Part shown: positions 1-6,635 of the stretch, piece by piece
Layout of the letters: every line of letters starts with the position of its first letter
Position numbering within the stretch: the stretch's first letter is position 1
Virus record (IMG/VR): IMGVR_UViG_3300037150_000196
Coordinates: 1-52,522 of that record
Length of the DNA: 52,522 nucleotides
DNA from: a virus
Direction: 5' to 3' (one strand)
Notes under the pieces: generated by a model
Databases searched by the model: none
What the model was told of the DNA's origin: nothing
The model's input: the letters and a program-made list of their open reading frames with translations, nothing else
Made by a program: the position numbers and the translations under genes

Positions 1-127
1 TGAGATCGCTGTTGCACTAGTCGTTACAGTTGCACGAGTTGCTTCAAAAGTTCCACTAGCAGAACCACTTATGTACATATCGGTCGCAATATTCGTACCA
101 TTTTTAGTGATATACATAAACTTTTCA
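1..127. repeat. Terminal redundancy, left copy
   Basis: These 127 bases are identical to 52396-52522. A reverse-strand gene is open through the joined ends, so this is a circular overlap. The exact length of 127 matches a common maximum k-mer of short-read assemblers, so it is probably an assembly overlap and not a biological direct terminal repeat. Confidence 0.95.
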
Positions 128-537
128 AGACCGAGAAGTTTAGTTGTACCAATCGAGATTGTTGTAGAAGAAGAAATCCCGGCTGGAATCAAAATACTAG
201 TTACTGAGGCAAACGCTACTACACCATTAACGGTTGCAGCAGAACCTGGGGCAGCAATAGTATCCGTAACTACGTTTCCACGAATATCGGTACCCGTAAT
301 GACAATGTTACCAGTATCGGTTGTTGAAGATTGTGTAATACTCAAGACGCGCGGAAAGTCAGGTTGTGTAATACCGGTCGTAACAGTTAGGGCAGCACCA
401 GTACCTGTAATGGCGGCGTGAATCTTTGTTGTTGTACCCAAAAGAGGAGCGGTCCACCTCTGACAGTGTATTCTACCGCCAGGGATGTCCATACCACCCT
501 TAAGGACACGTTTTTCTAAGTCCTTAATTATTCCCAT
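1..537 (-). CDS. Virion-associated protein, 5' part (continues across the circle)
   Basis: The reverse-strand frame starts at ATG 537 (MGIIKDLEKRV...) with an AAGGA ribosome site just upstream. It runs off the left end and continues at 52395 to a stop at 52291, giving a 213-aa protein on the circle. It is rich in Thr, Ile, Val, Ser and Gly with alternating beta-strand-like segments and no catalytic motif. It lies 8 bp after the capsid gene and before small head or decoration genes, so a structural role in the head is the best inference. I do not recognise the family. Confidence 0.85.
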   Translation of the reverse strand, partial: MGIIKDLEKRVLKGGMDIPGGRIHCQRWTAPLLGTTTKIHAAITGTGAALTVTTGITQPDFPRVLSITQSSTTDTGNIVITGTDIRGNVVTDTIAAPGSAATVNGVVAFASVTSILIPAGISSSTTISIGTTKLLGLEKFMYITKNGTNIATDMYISGSASGTFEATRATVTTSATAIS

Positions 538-545
538 ATCAATCC

Positions 546-1472
546 TTAAGCGACCGCCGCTTTAATTAGATAGACGGCTTGCGCTGCAATTAAGTGCTGG
601 TTGTAGTAGTCGTTAACACGAATCCAAGTTACTTTCGGGTCGAAGTCGTACCATGAGTCAACGTAGCGACCATTCTTCAGTACGAGCGTGTAGAAGGCAG
701 CTGGCGAGCGGAGAGCTGGTGTTGGCGGTACATACATAACCCAAGCGTTCTTACCCCATACAAAGGCGTTTGATGGTGTTAAACCTTCAGCAGCTGTATT
801 GTAAACGGCTTTAGCAATAATAACTTGGTCAAGATCAAACAAGGCAGCAAGAGCATCGGTCGACATCTTACCAAACTGAGTGTACTTAACGCGGTCGATC
901 AAGTCGGGGTGGTTTTTAAGTTTAGACCATACCTGATAGCCAAGTACCAAAGTATTAGCTGGCATTAAAGCGTTTTCAAGTACGGTATCAATCGCACCTT
1001 GAATATCACCAAACGGGTCGGAGTTAGCGTAGTCGGACCATTGCTGACCACCACTGTTTGTTTGGTTCTGCGTAATGACAGCTGTAGAAGCCATAACTGT
1101 GGCAAGGGCAATCTCTTTATTTAAAAGCATACGGTCAGAAACGGTGTTGGTGTGGTCAATCTTTGGATCGTATGGATTGGCGAACTCATCCATTTCATCT
1201 TTCTCAATACCGGACTTAAGAGCGTGTTCAGCTAAAGGACCGTACTGAGTTTTGGTTAGACCAAAGTCAACAACGGCTGTGCCTGACTTGCCGGAACGTA
1301 AATCGTTCTCTTGGCGAAGGTTAGCTGTATCGTACACAAAGTAAAGACCTGTACGGTGGTCTACGAATAGGACTGGGGCAATTGTCTCAGCTACGAACTG
1401 AGTGTTGCGAAACTGTACTGAAATGTTGGTCAGTAGAGTGTCGACGTAGTAATCTTGAATTCCTGCGGCCAT
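546..1472 (-). CDS. Major capsid protein
   Basis: This 308-aa protein is the best candidate for the coat subunit. It follows the protease/scaffold and decoration genes in the usual order and has the size and composition of HK97-fold coat proteins: an N-terminal segment ending in FVAETIAPVLFV, a charged middle part resembling an E-loop (FGLTKTQYGPLAEHALKSG), and a C-terminal region with conserved aromatics. The start ATG 1472 is preceded by an AAAAAGGA ribosome site. No catalytic motif is present. Family-level assignment rests on order and overall character, not on a database match. Confidence 0.8.
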   Translation of the reverse strand: MAAGIQDYYVDTLLTNISVQFRNTQFVAETIAPVLFVDHRTGLYFVYDTANLRQENDLRSGKSGTAVVDFGLTKTQYGPLAEHALKSGIEKDEMDEFANPYDPKIDHTNTVSDRMLLNKEIALATVMASTAVITQNQTNSGGQQWSDYANSDPFGDIQGAIDTVLENALMPANTLVLGYQVWSKLKNHPDLIDRVKYTQFGKMSTDALAALFDLDQVIIAKAVYNTAAEGLTPSNAFVWGKNAWVMYVPPTPALRSPAAFYTLVLKNGRYVDSWYDFDPKVTWIRVNDYYNQHLIAAQAVYLIKAAVA

Positions 1473-1496
1473 TTTTTATATTCCTTTTTCTAGTTA

Positions 1497-1895
1497 TTAA
1501 TATCTGTCGGTTCCACCGATAGCAAATTCGACAATTTGCCCTGCGCTTGCAGCGTGGAGTGCAGTCCCAATCAAACGGTTTCCAGAAGATGTAGTGGAAA
1601 TAGCTTGACCGCTTGAGTTAGTTGTAAGAAATTCACTGATGGTTAAAGTACCACCAGCAACTACCTTACCCGTACCTTGAGCGCCTAACAAAAGAACAAC
1701 TGCTTCATCGCCCGAACTAGCAAGTGGTTTATTTAACAGAACTCCGGCGATTGGGTCTGTTGCGGACGTGGACAAAAGAACTTGATTATCGTTACTCGTA
1801 TCTAGTTTAACGATTAAAAACTGTGAGCCACTAAGATCCGTGCTGGTACTGGTAGCAAAGGTTCTTATTGGACTGTCATGATATAGTGATGCCAT
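1497..1895 (-). CDS. Capsid decoration (cement) protein, DUF2190-like
   Basis: A 132-aa protein rich in Gly, Ser, Thr and Ala. It has the alternating pattern of DUF2190-type capsid cement proteins: a segment where the value is fixed by PIAGVLLNKP, then GDEAVVLLLGAQGTGKVVAGG, then a late GTALHAASAGQIVEFAI. Such proteins bind the outside of HK97-type capsids and stabilise them. It starts at ATG 1895 with AAAGGA upstream and sits between the protease/scaffold gene and the capsid gene, the usual place for a cement protein. Confidence 0.7.
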   Translation of the reverse strand: MASLYHDSPIRTFATSTSTDLSGSQFLIVKLDTSNDNQVLLSTSATDPIAGVLLNKPLASSGDEAVVLLLGAQGTGKVVAGGTLTISEFLTTNSSGQAISTTSSGNRLIGTALHAASAGQIVEFAIGGTDRY

Positions 1896-1916
1896 TTTTT
1901 ATTCCTTTCTTATTTA

Positions 1917-2666
1917 TTATTTTTTAACTTCGGTTTCGTGGGCGGACGCTAACTCTGGGTGGGAATCAAGAACTCTTTTGGTAGCGGTTGAGTAGTCAAT
2001 CTTCTCGGAAGCAACTAATTCTTTAGCGAGTTTGTCAATCTGACCTAGACTGTTACCAGAGATTGTCGTATCTTCACTGGAACCGATTTCACTAAATAGG
2101 TTAAGGGCTGGGAGTTTTGTTACTAAAGCGTCAAAGGACTTAACTTGCTCATCACTTAGGGTCTTATAAAAACCGGCGAGCTCATTAGCAACAGCTGGAC
2201 CAAACTTACCCGACTTATTGGATTCGCTAGCAATAAGGCCACCGATCTTCTTTTCAATACGAGCGGCTTTCAACTCTTCAGCTGCTTTCATGCCTTCGTT
2301 AGCCATCTTCTCGATGTTGGCCATATAAGCTTTATCAACGACCATCTCGTTGGCTTTTAACTCTTTCTTTTCTTTCATTGGGGTTGTTTTTCCTTTCTCA
2401 TCTGCTGTATTTTCTTCTGGATCGTTATCGGCGTCTGGAGTTGGTTCCATTTCACCATCACCATCAGTATCAACTGTCTTGGCGACCGCTGGATCAACTT
2501 CTGGAACTGTGGTGTCGTGAGCGTCTACCAAAGCCTGCTCTTCGGGAGAACGATCAGCTGGATCTTTCGCTGTCGCTGCGTCTAAATCTAAAGTACCTTG
2601 AGCGTTATCTTCATTCATCTCTGGACCGTTTTCTACAATATTGTCGTCTGCTTTTTTCTGAGCCAT
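1917..2666 (-). CDS. Nested in-frame scaffold protein (internal start of the protease gene)
   Basis: Met369 of the protease-scaffold gene (ATG 2666) begins MAQKKADDNIVEN and would give a 249-aa acidic, then helical, scaffold. A copy of the late promoter element (TTGACA at 2751-2756, ACCCCCAC at 2731-2738) lies inside the coding sequence 65-90 bp upstream, and AGAAAGG precedes the ATG. In Mu the scaffold gpZ is likewise made from the 3' part of the protease gene I, and lambda does the same with C and Nu3. The separate product is inferred. Confidence 0.6.
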   Translation of the reverse strand: MAQKKADDNIVENGPEMNEDNAQGTLDLDAATAKDPADRSPEEQALVDAHDTTVPEVDPAVAKTVDTDGDGEMEPTPDADNDPEENTADEKGKTTPMKEKKELKANEMVVDKAYMANIEKMANEGMKAAEELKAARIEKKIGGLIASESNKSGKFGPAVANELAGFYKTLSDEQVKSFDALVTKLPALNLFSEIGSSEDTTISGNSLGQIDKLAKELVASEKIDYSTATKRVLDSHPELASAHETEVKK

Positions 2667-3770
2667 ATTATCTTGTGCCTTTCTATTTCTAGTTTCTTTA
2701 TTTTCTAAGTTTTCTTTCTCTATAAAAATCGTGGGGGTCGCGGAAGCTTTTGTCAAGCCCTTATTTTCAGAAGCAACTAATGGATCAAGTTTTTTCATCA
2801 ACGGACGGTTGGTTAATGCGCCACCAGTTAGGACATTTGGGATTTCAGCCGCGGTTTCAGGATCTACGTAAATCGTCCACCACTCAGGGGAGAAGAATTT
2901 GTATATTTTATCTTTTAAGAGTTGAGCTCCAAGCGGTGTCCAGTCAATGCCGGCCATTAACGAAGTTGTGCCATCAGCGTTCAATCTTGTTTCCATGCTA
3001 CTCAACCAGCCAGTCGCTGCTTTCTGATCGTGATCACAGTCGAGGGCTATCCCCTTGCGGACCTTACCGTAAAAGTTAGCAATCATATCATTAAAGACAT
3101 CAACCGTTAGAACAACTGGTTCGTCAAACGAATACTCCCACGTGCCAGTACGCATTAGCTCAATTTGAGTTGGTAAACCATTATCACCGTAACTAACGCC
3201 GTCATCTTCGGCCGCGGTTAAGGCACGGTCAACTAACTGAATAAAATTATAAAGATGATGTCCTTTAGCTGGTAACTCACAGGCCCCGTTAGAACATAAG
3301 TCGGACTGGATATTAAAACTCTTGGCAGCAGCACAGACTTTTTTTAAAGCGCTGGCTTTATCTTGAGCATTATCAAAGTCAGTTTGGTTAAAACGCGCTA
3401 GTGCAGCGGAAACGTGGGCTGAGTCGTGGATTGGTAATTTGCGATTACCTTCGGAGTCGATATAAGCAAAATCAGAGTCATTTAAATCGTTACGTTTTTT
3501 AGTTGTTAATTCAGCACTTAAGTTAGCGCACATTGTAGAAGTAATTTTATAAGCACTACAAACCTGGCAGATCTTTTTCATTGCCTGTTGCTTATCAGCG
3601 TCGTTCTCAAACGGTGTTTTAGCGAATTGAGCTAAAGAATTCCTAACGTGTGTCTCGTCGTGGATACATAAGAATCTATTGCCTTTTGAGTCTATATAGG
3701 CGTAGTCACTATCCTGTAAGGTCACTTGCTTATGCAGTGGCGTTAATTGTCGAGCTTTTAGTCCTGGCAT
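1917..3770 (-). CDS. Prohead protease fused to scaffold, with duplicated N-terminal domain
   Basis: A 617-aa multidomain head-assembly protein. Residues about 20-83 and 97-160 are two copies of one domain (DYAYIDSKGNR...IHDETHV and DFAYIDSEGNR...IHDSAHV), of the DUF6582 type. Residues about 170-335 resemble the Mu gpI-like prohead protease, with CDHDQKAATGW, FSPEWW and GGALTNRP. Then follows an acidic, disordered, Glu/Asp/Pro-rich linker and a helical C-terminal scaffold-like part. No SD precedes ATG 3770. A late promoter (3780-3809) predicts a transcript start about 3 nt upstream, so translation may be leaderless. The C-terminal part can also be made alone (see 1917-2666). Confidence 0.8.
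   Translation of the reverse strand: MPGLKARQLTPLHKQVTLQDSDYAYIDSKGNRFLCIHDETHVRNSLAQFAKTPFENDADKQQAMKKICQVCSAYKITSTMCANLSAELTTKKRNDLNDSDFAYIDSEGNRKLPIHDSAHVSAALARFNQTDFDNAQDKASALKKVCAAAKSFNIQSDLCSNGACELPAKGHHLYNFIQLVDRALTAAEDDGVSYGDNGLPTQIELMRTGTWEYSFDEPVVLTVDVFNDMIANFYGKVRKGIALDCDHDQKAATGWLSSMETRLNADGTTSLMAGIDWTPLGAQLLKDKIYKFFSPEWWTIYVDPETAAEIPNVLTGGALTNRPLMKKLDPLVASENKGLTKASATPTIFIEKENLENKETRNRKAQDNMAQKKADDNIVENGPEMNEDNAQGTLDLDAATAKDPADRSPEEQALVDAHDTTVPEVDPAVAKTVDTDGDGEMEPTPDADNDPEENTADEKGKTTPMKEKKELKANEMVVDKAYMANIEKMANEGMKAAEELKAARIEKKIGGLIASESNKSGKFGPAVANELAGFYKTLSDEQVKSFDALVTKLPALNLFSEIGSSEDTTISGNSLGQIDKLAKELVASEKIDYSTATKRVLDSHPELASAHETEVKK
2728..2756 (-). promoter_or_regulatory. Late promoter element inside the protease gene (copy 2)
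   Basis: On the reverse strand, TTGACA (2756-2751) is followed after 12 nt by ACCCCCAC. The box CACGAT (2733-2728) lies 17 nt from the -35 box. Three other late sites share this arrangement with a 13-nt gap. The predicted transcript starts near 2721 and would serve the nested scaffold. Confidence 0.55.
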
Positions 3771-3779
3771 ATTAACTTA

Positions 3780-3809
3780 ATCATGGGGGTCGCCAGAACA
3801 CCTTGTCAA
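3780..3809 (-). promoter_or_regulatory. Late promoter element for protease/capsid operon (copy 1)
   Basis: The reverse strand shows TTGACA (3809-3804), a 13-nt gap, ACCCCCAT, and a CATGAT box (3785-3780) 18 nt from the -35, followed by TAAG. The predicted start is about 3773 and the protease ATG is at 3770, so the message would carry only about 3 nt of leader. Confidence 0.6.
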
Positions 3810-3821
3810 GATCTCAAACAC

Positions 3822-3931
3822 TATGAGCTGGGTTCGAGGAGACAGTCCTCGCTTTATTTTCCCGTTGAACGGATCGGACTTACAACCGAAGGCTTGTGTG
3901 ATCACTTGCCTAATTTCTTACCCAGCTCATA
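3822..3931. ncRNA. Cloverleaf-like structured element of unknown role
   Basis: A perfect 12-bp inverted repeat (3822-3833 with 3920-3931, containing GAGCTGGGT) closes a region holding four more helices: CGAGGA/TCCTCG (3835-3851), CCG/CGG (3862-3872), TCGG/CCGA (3874-3889), and AGGC/GCCT (3890-3911) with an inner GTG/CAC. Both strands can fold this way. It lies between the methylase stop and the protease promoter and holds no ORF. The shape recalls a tRNA with a long variable arm, but T-loop and D-loop consensus bases are absent. It may be a 3' processing or termination structure, a packaging site, or an RNA gene. Confidence 0.5.
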
Positions 3932-3989
3932 AGGCTCTAATAAAATAATACACCAACCATCGTGCCAAAAAAAGTACGATGAAAATGGT

Positions 3990-4718
3990 TTAGGTGGCTG
4001 TCAAGCGTTTGTTTATTATGTCGATATACTCTGGTTCTTTCTCTATAAGAATATAATTTCGGTTAAGGTTTTTACAAGCCACACCTGTAGTTCCACTACC
4101 AGCAAAAGGGTCAAGAATAATATCACCTTCGTTACTACTTGATATTATTATTCTTTCAATCATTAAAAGTGGTTTTTGAGTCGGGTGAGCATTAAATTCT
4201 TTCATAGCAAAAAAAGGAATGGTATAGTGCCAAACATTTCCTAGCCCAGTCCATCTACATTTTATTCCATCTTCATTAGTAAACCACCCTCTGGGCTTGC
4301 CATCTTTTGTGTAAGGAGTTATGTGGTATTTTAATAATTTTTGTTCATTCCAAGTAAACCTATTTCCTTTTGTGTAATATAGTATTTCCTCTTTCATCGA
4401 TTTATAATTTTTACTACTTCCTCGGCCTTTGGTACGAGCCCAAGTTATCCAATTCCTAATAGTTCCATATTTATCTAATAGTAGTTTAAATTCAGATACA
4501 TTCGACCAACCCATAAAAGAATAAAAACTCCCATCATCTTTTAATACCCTAAAACATTCACCAACCCATTTTTCCGTAAAGCCAATAAAGTCATTAAAGT
4601 TATCCCAAGCAGCGTAATTTATCCCGTAGGGTGGGTCAACAATAACTAGGTTAATACTTTTATCGGGTATATCTTTCATAAAATCTAAACAATCACCCTC
4701 AATTACTTGGTTTACCAT
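3990..4718 (-). CDS. DNA methyltransferase (N4-cytosine/N6-adenine, beta-type order)
   Basis: This 242-aa enzyme should transfer methyl groups from S-adenosylmethionine to an exocyclic amino group in DNA. The catalytic motif DPPYG is near the N-terminus (residues 28-32) and the cofactor motif DPFAGSGTTG is near the C-terminus (about 204-213), which is the beta-class order. HPTQKP just before it is typical of this family. Target site unknown. It may protect phage DNA from host restriction. It stands apart from the head genes around it, with its own promoter (4727-4754) and structured non-coding DNA on both sides, as expected for an inserted cargo gene. Confidence 0.9.
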   Translation of the reverse strand: MVNQVIEGDCLDFMKDIPDKSINLVIVDPPYGINYAAWDNFNDFIGFTEKWVGECFRVLKDDGSFYSFMGWSNVSEFKLLLDKYGTIRNWITWARTKGRGSSKNYKSMKEEILYYTKGNRFTWNEQKLLKYHITPYTKDGKPRGWFTNEDGIKCRWTGLGNVWHYTIPFFAMKEFNAHPTQKPLLMIERIIISSSNEGDIILDPFAGSGTTGVACKNLNRNYILIEKEPEYIDIINKRLTAT

Positions 4719-4726
4719 TGACTCTT

Positions 4727-4754
4727 ATTATACCTTTATTAAAAACTACTACAA
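4727..4754 (-). promoter_or_regulatory. Promoter of the DNA methylase
   Basis: The reverse strand has TTGTAG, a 16-nt gap, and a perfect TATAAT (4732-4727). The predicted start, about 4720, is 2 nt before the ATG at 4718, and no SD is present, so this looks like a leaderless transcript. Confidence 0.55.
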
Positions 4755-4770
4755 AACGGCTTTAGAATTG

Positions 4771-4779
4771 TGTTATAAT
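4771..4779 (+). promoter_or_regulatory. Extended -10 promoter of a small RNA
   Basis: TGTTATAAT is a perfect extended -10 element (TG, one base, TATAAT at 4774-4779). No good -35 box is visible 16-18 nt upstream, which extended -10 promoters can tolerate. Predicted start is near 4786. Confidence 0.55.
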
Positions 4780-4785
4780 GCTCTT

Positions 4786-4888
4786 GGTGTGAACTTTAAA
4801 GTAAACCAAAGCGAATGTCCTCATTAAATCAGCAGCTACAACTGCGAAAGAGAACGACTTAAGCCAACAGGAACAGTTGGCTTTTTTG
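4786..4888 (+). ncRNA. Candidate small RNA, about 100 nt
   Basis: An extended -10 promoter and an intrinsic terminator bracket about 100 nt with no ORF. Visible helices are TTGGT/ACCAA near the 5' end, GCAG/CTGC (4832-4845), and an imperfect outer stem TTAAATC/GACTTAA (4824-4830 with 4856-4862) that shares two bases with the terminator. It runs opposite to the flanking late genes, so it would also be complementary to read-through late RNA. I do not recognise the family. Confidence 0.5.
4861..4887 (+). terminator. Intrinsic terminator of the small RNA
   Basis: AAGCCAAC (4861-4868), loop AGGAACA, GTTGGCTT (4876-4883), running into six T (4882-4887). An 8-bp stem with a T-tract is a standard Rho-independent terminator. 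Confidence 0.8.
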
Positions 4889-4943
4889 TTTACCTCCGTT
4901 TTAATTAGAATGTCACTACTTTTTACTTACGTCAAATTCTACT

Positions 4944-6635
4944 CTAGTCACCGCTATCATCTTCAGAGTCGTCTTGGCTACCATCTGGGTAATTAACTAC
5001 TAGGCGGCAGCGGCAATTATGTACCAGTATTGAATTGCAAGTGTAGAATTGATACTCTGTACTTAAATCATATACAAAACCATGAAAAGGCTTAATCTCG
5101 ACACTAACGATCTCGTCCAAGGATATGTCGCTGGGGAATCCGTCAATAAGATCGCTAAAAGCTTGGGGTGTTGTCGTGAGGTCGTCACTAATAGACTTAA
5201 GGAGTCTGGAGTCACAATCAGAAACCAAGTTGTCGCCAATAGACTGATGATGAGTAAAAGATCTCCAGAGTTTAATAAAGCTAACGCGGAAGCAGCCCAT
5301 AGAGCGGTAAAGGGAAGTAAGCAGAGCCAAGATAGTCTTATTAAAAGAGCTAAAGGGGTTGAACTTAGACAAAGCAATTCCTCTCCTGCTGAGCTTATTA
5401 TTATAAGTACGCTTAAACAATTCTCCGTTAACTGTAATCCCCAATTTGCTATCGGCAAATATAATGTCGATATTCTTGCAGGAAACACCATCGCCGTGGA
5501 GATCTATGGGGGAGGCTGGCACGCTTCTAAGAACCACATTGCCAGGGATAGATACATCCTCGATCAAGGATATGACAGGCTTACTATCTGGGTCGATAAT
5601 GTCAAGACTCATCCTTTCGATCCAATTAGGTGCGCTAAACAAATAATCTCCTTTCTTGAGTTTAGACGCTTGAACCCAACCGTTGGGCGTTGCCATCGGA
5701 TGTTTTGGGGTGACGGCAATTCTTATATTAGAACGAGTCGTAAGATAGACAGCAAGACCGTTATAGTCCGCGATCATCTTGGCTGATACACCTAAAGCTT
5801 TAACTTCTTGACCCCCTAAAATAGCATTAGGGTGGGCACTTGGTGCGTCGTCACCAGAACTAAAGGAGTCGTTAATATCTATATCTCCATCATCGGCGTT
5901 ATCTTCACAGATTGGACAGGGATCATATTGAGTTTCCCATGTCTTCGTAGTAGCACCAGACTGTATCCCATAAGTTAAAGTACCTTGGCCGTAAGCGTTG
6001 ACTGATTCTGTCGTGGCGATTAAGTGCGCACGATCTGGGTCATTTACTAAATCACTTAAAGCGTCTTGCGCCTGTTGGACGGTATTACCTTGAGCAAGAC
6101 TATCAGCTATTGAGTTCTGGATCTTACCTATAGTGGTGTCGTTAAGGCCCTTAATTAGCTTGTCTACGTGGTCTCTAGCAGCTTTTTCAATCGTAGTTGA
6201 TAAATCGGTAGCCGCAAGGTCAGAAGCTGCGCCAGCGTCCGCCTCAGCGGCCATAGCGCCGGCTTGTTGAGCTTCGACTATGTGATTAAAAGTTATCTTA
6301 ATTAATAGTTTTGTTTCAGCATCACTAATTGCTTTAGCGGTGACTAGGACTTTGGCGTTAATGGCTGCTTGTTTTTCAGTAGACGTGTTTGGTTTAGCTA
6401 GCTCTTTGGCGTAGGCTTTCCAGTTAACGTATTTAACTGCCCGACTACCGAGACCCTTAAAGTAATTCTTTAACCCTAAAACCATAGCGGCTTCGGCTTG
6501 GACTAGCTTATCAAAAGCTTCGGGATTGTTCTTGTAACCCTTCTCCCAATCTTCGGCAGCGATATAACTAGATAAGGTGGCTGTGACTGTGGTTCTGAGC
6601 CTTTTTAATACGTTCTCTTGTTCTGAGGAAATCAT
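4944..6635 (-). CDS. MuF-like minor head protein interrupted by an intein
   Basis: The 563-aa precursor is a head-morphogenesis (Mu gpF-like) protein. The host part is residues 1-270 plus 541-563. It has a long helical N-terminal region, then TTESVNAYGQG, and the Zn-type signature CPICEDN...APSAHPN|CRCRLVVNY, split exactly between HPN and CRC by the intein. After splicing the mature protein would be 293 aa, a normal size. It acts inside the head next to the portal. The start ATG 6635 overlaps the portal gene by 68 bp, suggesting coupled translation. The C-terminus ends in an acidic tail. Confidence 0.85.
   Translation of the reverse strand: MISSEQENVLKRLRTTVTATLSSYIAAEDWEKGYKNNPEAFDKLVQAEAAMVLGLKNYFKGLGSRAVKYVNWKAYAKELAKPNTSTEKQAAINAKVLVTAKAISDAETKLLIKITFNHIVEAQQAGAMAAEADAGAASDLAATDLSTTIEKAARDHVDKLIKGLNDTTIGKIQNSIADSLAQGNTVQQAQDALSDLVNDPDRAHLIATTESVNAYGQGTLTYGIQSGATTKTWETQYDPCPICEDNADDGDIDINDSFSSGDDAPSAHPNAILGGQEVKALGVSAKMIADYNGLAVYLTTRSNIRIAVTPKHPMATPNGWVQASKLKKGDYLFSAPNWIERMSLDIIDPDSKPVISLIEDVSIPGNVVLRSVPASPIDLHGDGVSCKNIDIIFADSKLGITVNGELFKRTYNNKLSRRGIALSKFNPFSSFNKTILALLTSLYRSMGCFRVSFIKLWRSFTHHQSIGDNLVSDCDSRLLKSISDDLTTTPQAFSDLIDGFPSDISLDEIVSVEIKPFHGFVYDLSTEYQFYTCNSILVHNCRCRLVVNYPDGSQDDSEDDSGD
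5049..5076 (+). promoter_or_regulatory. Possible promoter of the antisense endonuclease
   Basis: TTGATA (5049-5054), a 16-nt gap and TATACA (5071-5076) lie in intein DNA coding for blocks F and G on the other strand. The predicted start falls at about the ATG of the antisense gene (5082), and no SD is present, so a leaderless transcript is possible. Confidence 0.35.
5082..5786 (+). CDS. Antisense Vsr/EDxHD-type homing endonuclease nested in the intein
   Basis: The frame encodes 234 aa wholly within the intein DNA on the opposite strand, in codon-aligned phase. Residues about 10-48 form a resolvase-like helix-turn-helix (VAGESVNKIAKSLGC, then VTNRLKESGVTIRNQ). Residues about 100-175 match the Vsr-like/DUF559 nuclease pattern: SPAE (Glu104), KYNVDIL (Asp130), AVEIYGGGWH (Glu140, His147), ARDRYILDQGYDRL (Asp156). 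The EDxHD homing endonucleases such as I-Bth0305I use this fold. The last 35 or so residues overlap the coding DNA for Hint block B and look less conserved. The likely role is to cut intein-free copies of the MuF gene and so spread the intein. Confidence 0.75.
   Translation: MKRLNLDTNDLVQGYVAGESVNKIAKSLGCCREVVTNRLKESGVTIRNQVVANRLMMSKRSPEFNKANAEAAHRAVKGSKQSQDSLIKRAKGVELRQSNSSPAELIIISTLKQFSVNCNPQFAIGKYNVDILAGNTIAVEIYGGGWHASKNHIARDRYILDQGYDRLTIWVDNVKTHPFDPIRCAKQIISFLEFRRLNPTVGRCHRMFWGDGNSYIRTSRKIDSKTVIVRDHLG

Larger units (their letters stand above)
5016..5825 (-). mobile_element. Ala1 intein (Hint domain), 270 aa
   Basis: Residues 271-540 of the MuF precursor form a Hint-type intein. Residue 1 is Ala (AILGGQEV), which in known A1 inteins bypasses the first acyl shift. 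Block B is visible as VTPKHPM (Thr39, His42 of the intein), followed by GWVQASKLKKGD. The C-terminal block F is FHGFVYDLSTEYQF and block G is ILVHN, followed by Cys+1. The middle part (about 75-230) has little Hint character and lies opposite an antisense endonuclease frame (5082-5786), which fits the usual site of a homing endonuclease between blocks B and F. Confidence 0.85.

Noticed and set aside
1-127. Biological direct terminal repeat used in packaging
   Set aside because: The length of exactly 127 bp and the gene reading through the joint fit an assembler overlap better.
3822-3931. tRNA gene
   Set aside because: The cloverleaf shape and a GTA in one loop are suggestive, but the anticodon stem is only 4 bp with an 8-base loop, the first arm is too long for a D-arm and there is no T-loop consensus on either strand.
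5063-5491. Additional reverse frame within the intein
   Set aside because: It has no recognisable sequence and is explained by the two overlapping genes there.
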